A stretch of 46,718 nt of DNA from Chloroflexota bacterium. Its GTDB lineage: Bacteria; Chloroflexota; Anaerolineae; Promineifilales; Promineifilaceae. The notes beneath the pieces are model-generated. The model had not been told where the DNA came from. It saw only the letters and a list, made by a program, of their open reading frames with translations, and did no database searches. The position numbers were made by a program, and so were the translations under genes. Position 1 is the first letter of the stretch; the number at the start of each line of letters is the position of its first letter. The stretch is from contig JAGOMA010000042.1 in assembly GCA_017993775.1 (NCBI GenBank), forward strand, positions 1-46,718, written 5' to 3'. Of the stretch, positions 46,189 through 46,718 are shown one piece after another.

Positions 46189-46498
46189 CTGGCAGATTTA
46201 TTGTATGTTTGTCTTGGGCAATCGCAGATTTAATTTTCGGCCATGAGATCAAGGACCTGGCTGCGAACGGACCTGTGGGAATCGTCTGCGCCCTGCGTGA
46301 AGAGGTGATAGGACAATGTGCTCACATAGTTGTGCCATATCTTGCGGTTTTCAGAAAAATGATAGCCGTAAAAATGTCGGAAGGCATTGGCATTCATGTG
46401 AAACTTACTCCTGTTAGACGCAGTTTAGGCACGGTCAAGCGAGTCTCAGCACTTATTGCAGAACTTTTGTCCTTTACCGGCAATAGGTTTTCGCCAAC

Positions 46499-46533
46499 TA
46501 CCAAACCGCCTCAACGCATCAGGCGGTTTGGTA
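46499..46533. terminator. Perfect 13-bp inverted repeat, possible terminator
   Basis: TACCAAACCGCCT and AGGCGGTTTGGTA form a perfect 13-bp stem around the 9-base loop CAACGCATC. On neither strand is it followed by a run of T, so classical intrinsic termination is doubtful. It lies after the minus-strand gene that ends at 46601 and before the CIS promoter, the right place to separate the two transcripts. Confidence 0.5.
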
Positions 46534-46600
46534 ATTGCGAATAAATAACGGCCGTTCCCTCCCATCCTCTACTCAAAATCAGGCCATAGGGAGACGGGTG

Positions 46601-46718
46601 TTACGGCCGTTGTTCTTCTAACCGGTCCTGAAAGCGAATTCTGTCGCCCATCGTCCAGAGCGGGGCAGGCATTCCGGCAGTTACGGCCGATGTTCCCGCG
46701 AGATAGCTGTCTCGTTCA
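46601..46718 (-). CDS. Partial hypothetical protein (C-terminus only)
   Basis: The last 38 residues of a minus-strand gene enter from the right edge and stop at TAA 46601-46603. They include SYLAGTSAVTAGMPAPLW, then TMGDRIRFQDRLEEQRP. The composition looks protein-like, but I do not recognise the family. It lies upstream of the CIS operon in the same orientation and could encode another component. Confidence 0.5.
   Translation of the reverse strand, partial: ERDSYLAGTSAVTAGMPAPLWTMGDRIRFQDRLEEQRP

Larger units (their letters stand above)
46085..46600. other. 516-base region upstream of the CIS operon
   Basis: The region holds the CIS promoter (46160-46188), a perfect 13-bp stem-loop (46499-46533) and one ACGGCCGT octamer (46547). 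A 111-codon plus-strand frame (46209-46544) starting MSWAIADLIFGHE has no recognisable family and no ribosome binding site, so it is not called a gene. Confidence 0.6.

Noticed and set aside
46144..46233. 29-codon plus-strand frame starting MGEESYHNRERFQM
   Set aside because: It covers the minus-strand CIS promoter, is very short and has no ribosome binding site.
46209..46544. 111-codon plus-strand frame upstream of the CIS operon
   Set aside because: It has no family match, no ribosome binding site, and ends through the perfect stem-loop.

Overview
The window most likely comes from a member of the Chloroflexota (Anaerolineae or a related class). This is inferred from gene content: two-domain MalT/LuxR regulators, Rsb-type partner switching, LamG/FxLYD-rich surface proteins and a phage-tail-like injection locus. 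It also fits the base composition and an extreme excess of the palindromic octamer ACGGCCGT (about 90 copies counted by eye). No rRNA, tRNA, CRISPR array, integrase or transposase was recognised.

Region 1 (1-11151, minus strand) is a signalling and polysaccharide block. In transcription order it runs: an ALG5-like GT2 glycosyltransferase, a GT4 glycosyltransferase, a GAF-SpoIIE phosphatase (RsbU-like), a STAS antagonist, a Wzx/MATE-like flippase, a second STAS protein, a PHP-STAS fusion, an RsbW-like anti-sigma kinase, a CheY-like receiver, then a hybrid histidine kinase, a frameshifted sensor remnant and a gene cut by the left edge. The tight spacing suggests that partner switching is co-expressed with glycan assembly or export.

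Region 2 (11437-18634, plus strand) holds a DUF218-like protein and a coupled three-gene set: a GT-C-like membrane protein, an Ig-like lipoprotein and a membrane-anchored GH5-like hydrolase. These look like further envelope or exopolysaccharide functions. Region 3 (18777-25282, minus strand) has an MDR oxidoreductase and rhodanese pair, a small conserved protein, a MalT-like LuxR regulator with an expanded 12-nt tandem repeat, and an AI-2E family permease. Region 4 (25283-29200) is a long leader region with a near-consensus promoter and dispersed repeats, followed by three multi-spanning membrane proteins.

Region 5 (29231-46084, minus strand) is the highlight: a compact contractile injection system (CIS) operon behind a good sigma70-type promoter. 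Its order is Pvc16/DUF4255 cap, sheath, tube, Pro-rich protein, LysM tube adaptor, VgrG-like spike, PAAR-like tip, gp25, baseplate J, tail protein I, a 1790-residue transmembrane LamG protein and a small membrane protein. It departs from textbook systems in several ways. The sheath carries a coiled-coil insertion. The baseplate J protein is fused to a beta-propeller-like C-terminus. The giant LamG protein has one membrane span and a LamG domain apparently split by about 820 residues of helical, Ala/Gln-rich sequence. No AAA+ ATPase, recognisable tape measure, second tube or second sheath is seen here. A membrane-tethered injection system is the most attractive hypothesis, but it is inference.

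Dispersed intergenic repeats link regions 1 to 4: a paired GATTGGNCCAATC palindrome (three copies), a GTGTTCA...GCGTCAATC element ending in a Shine-Dalgarno-like sequence (two copies), and two 12-nt minisatellites with related units.
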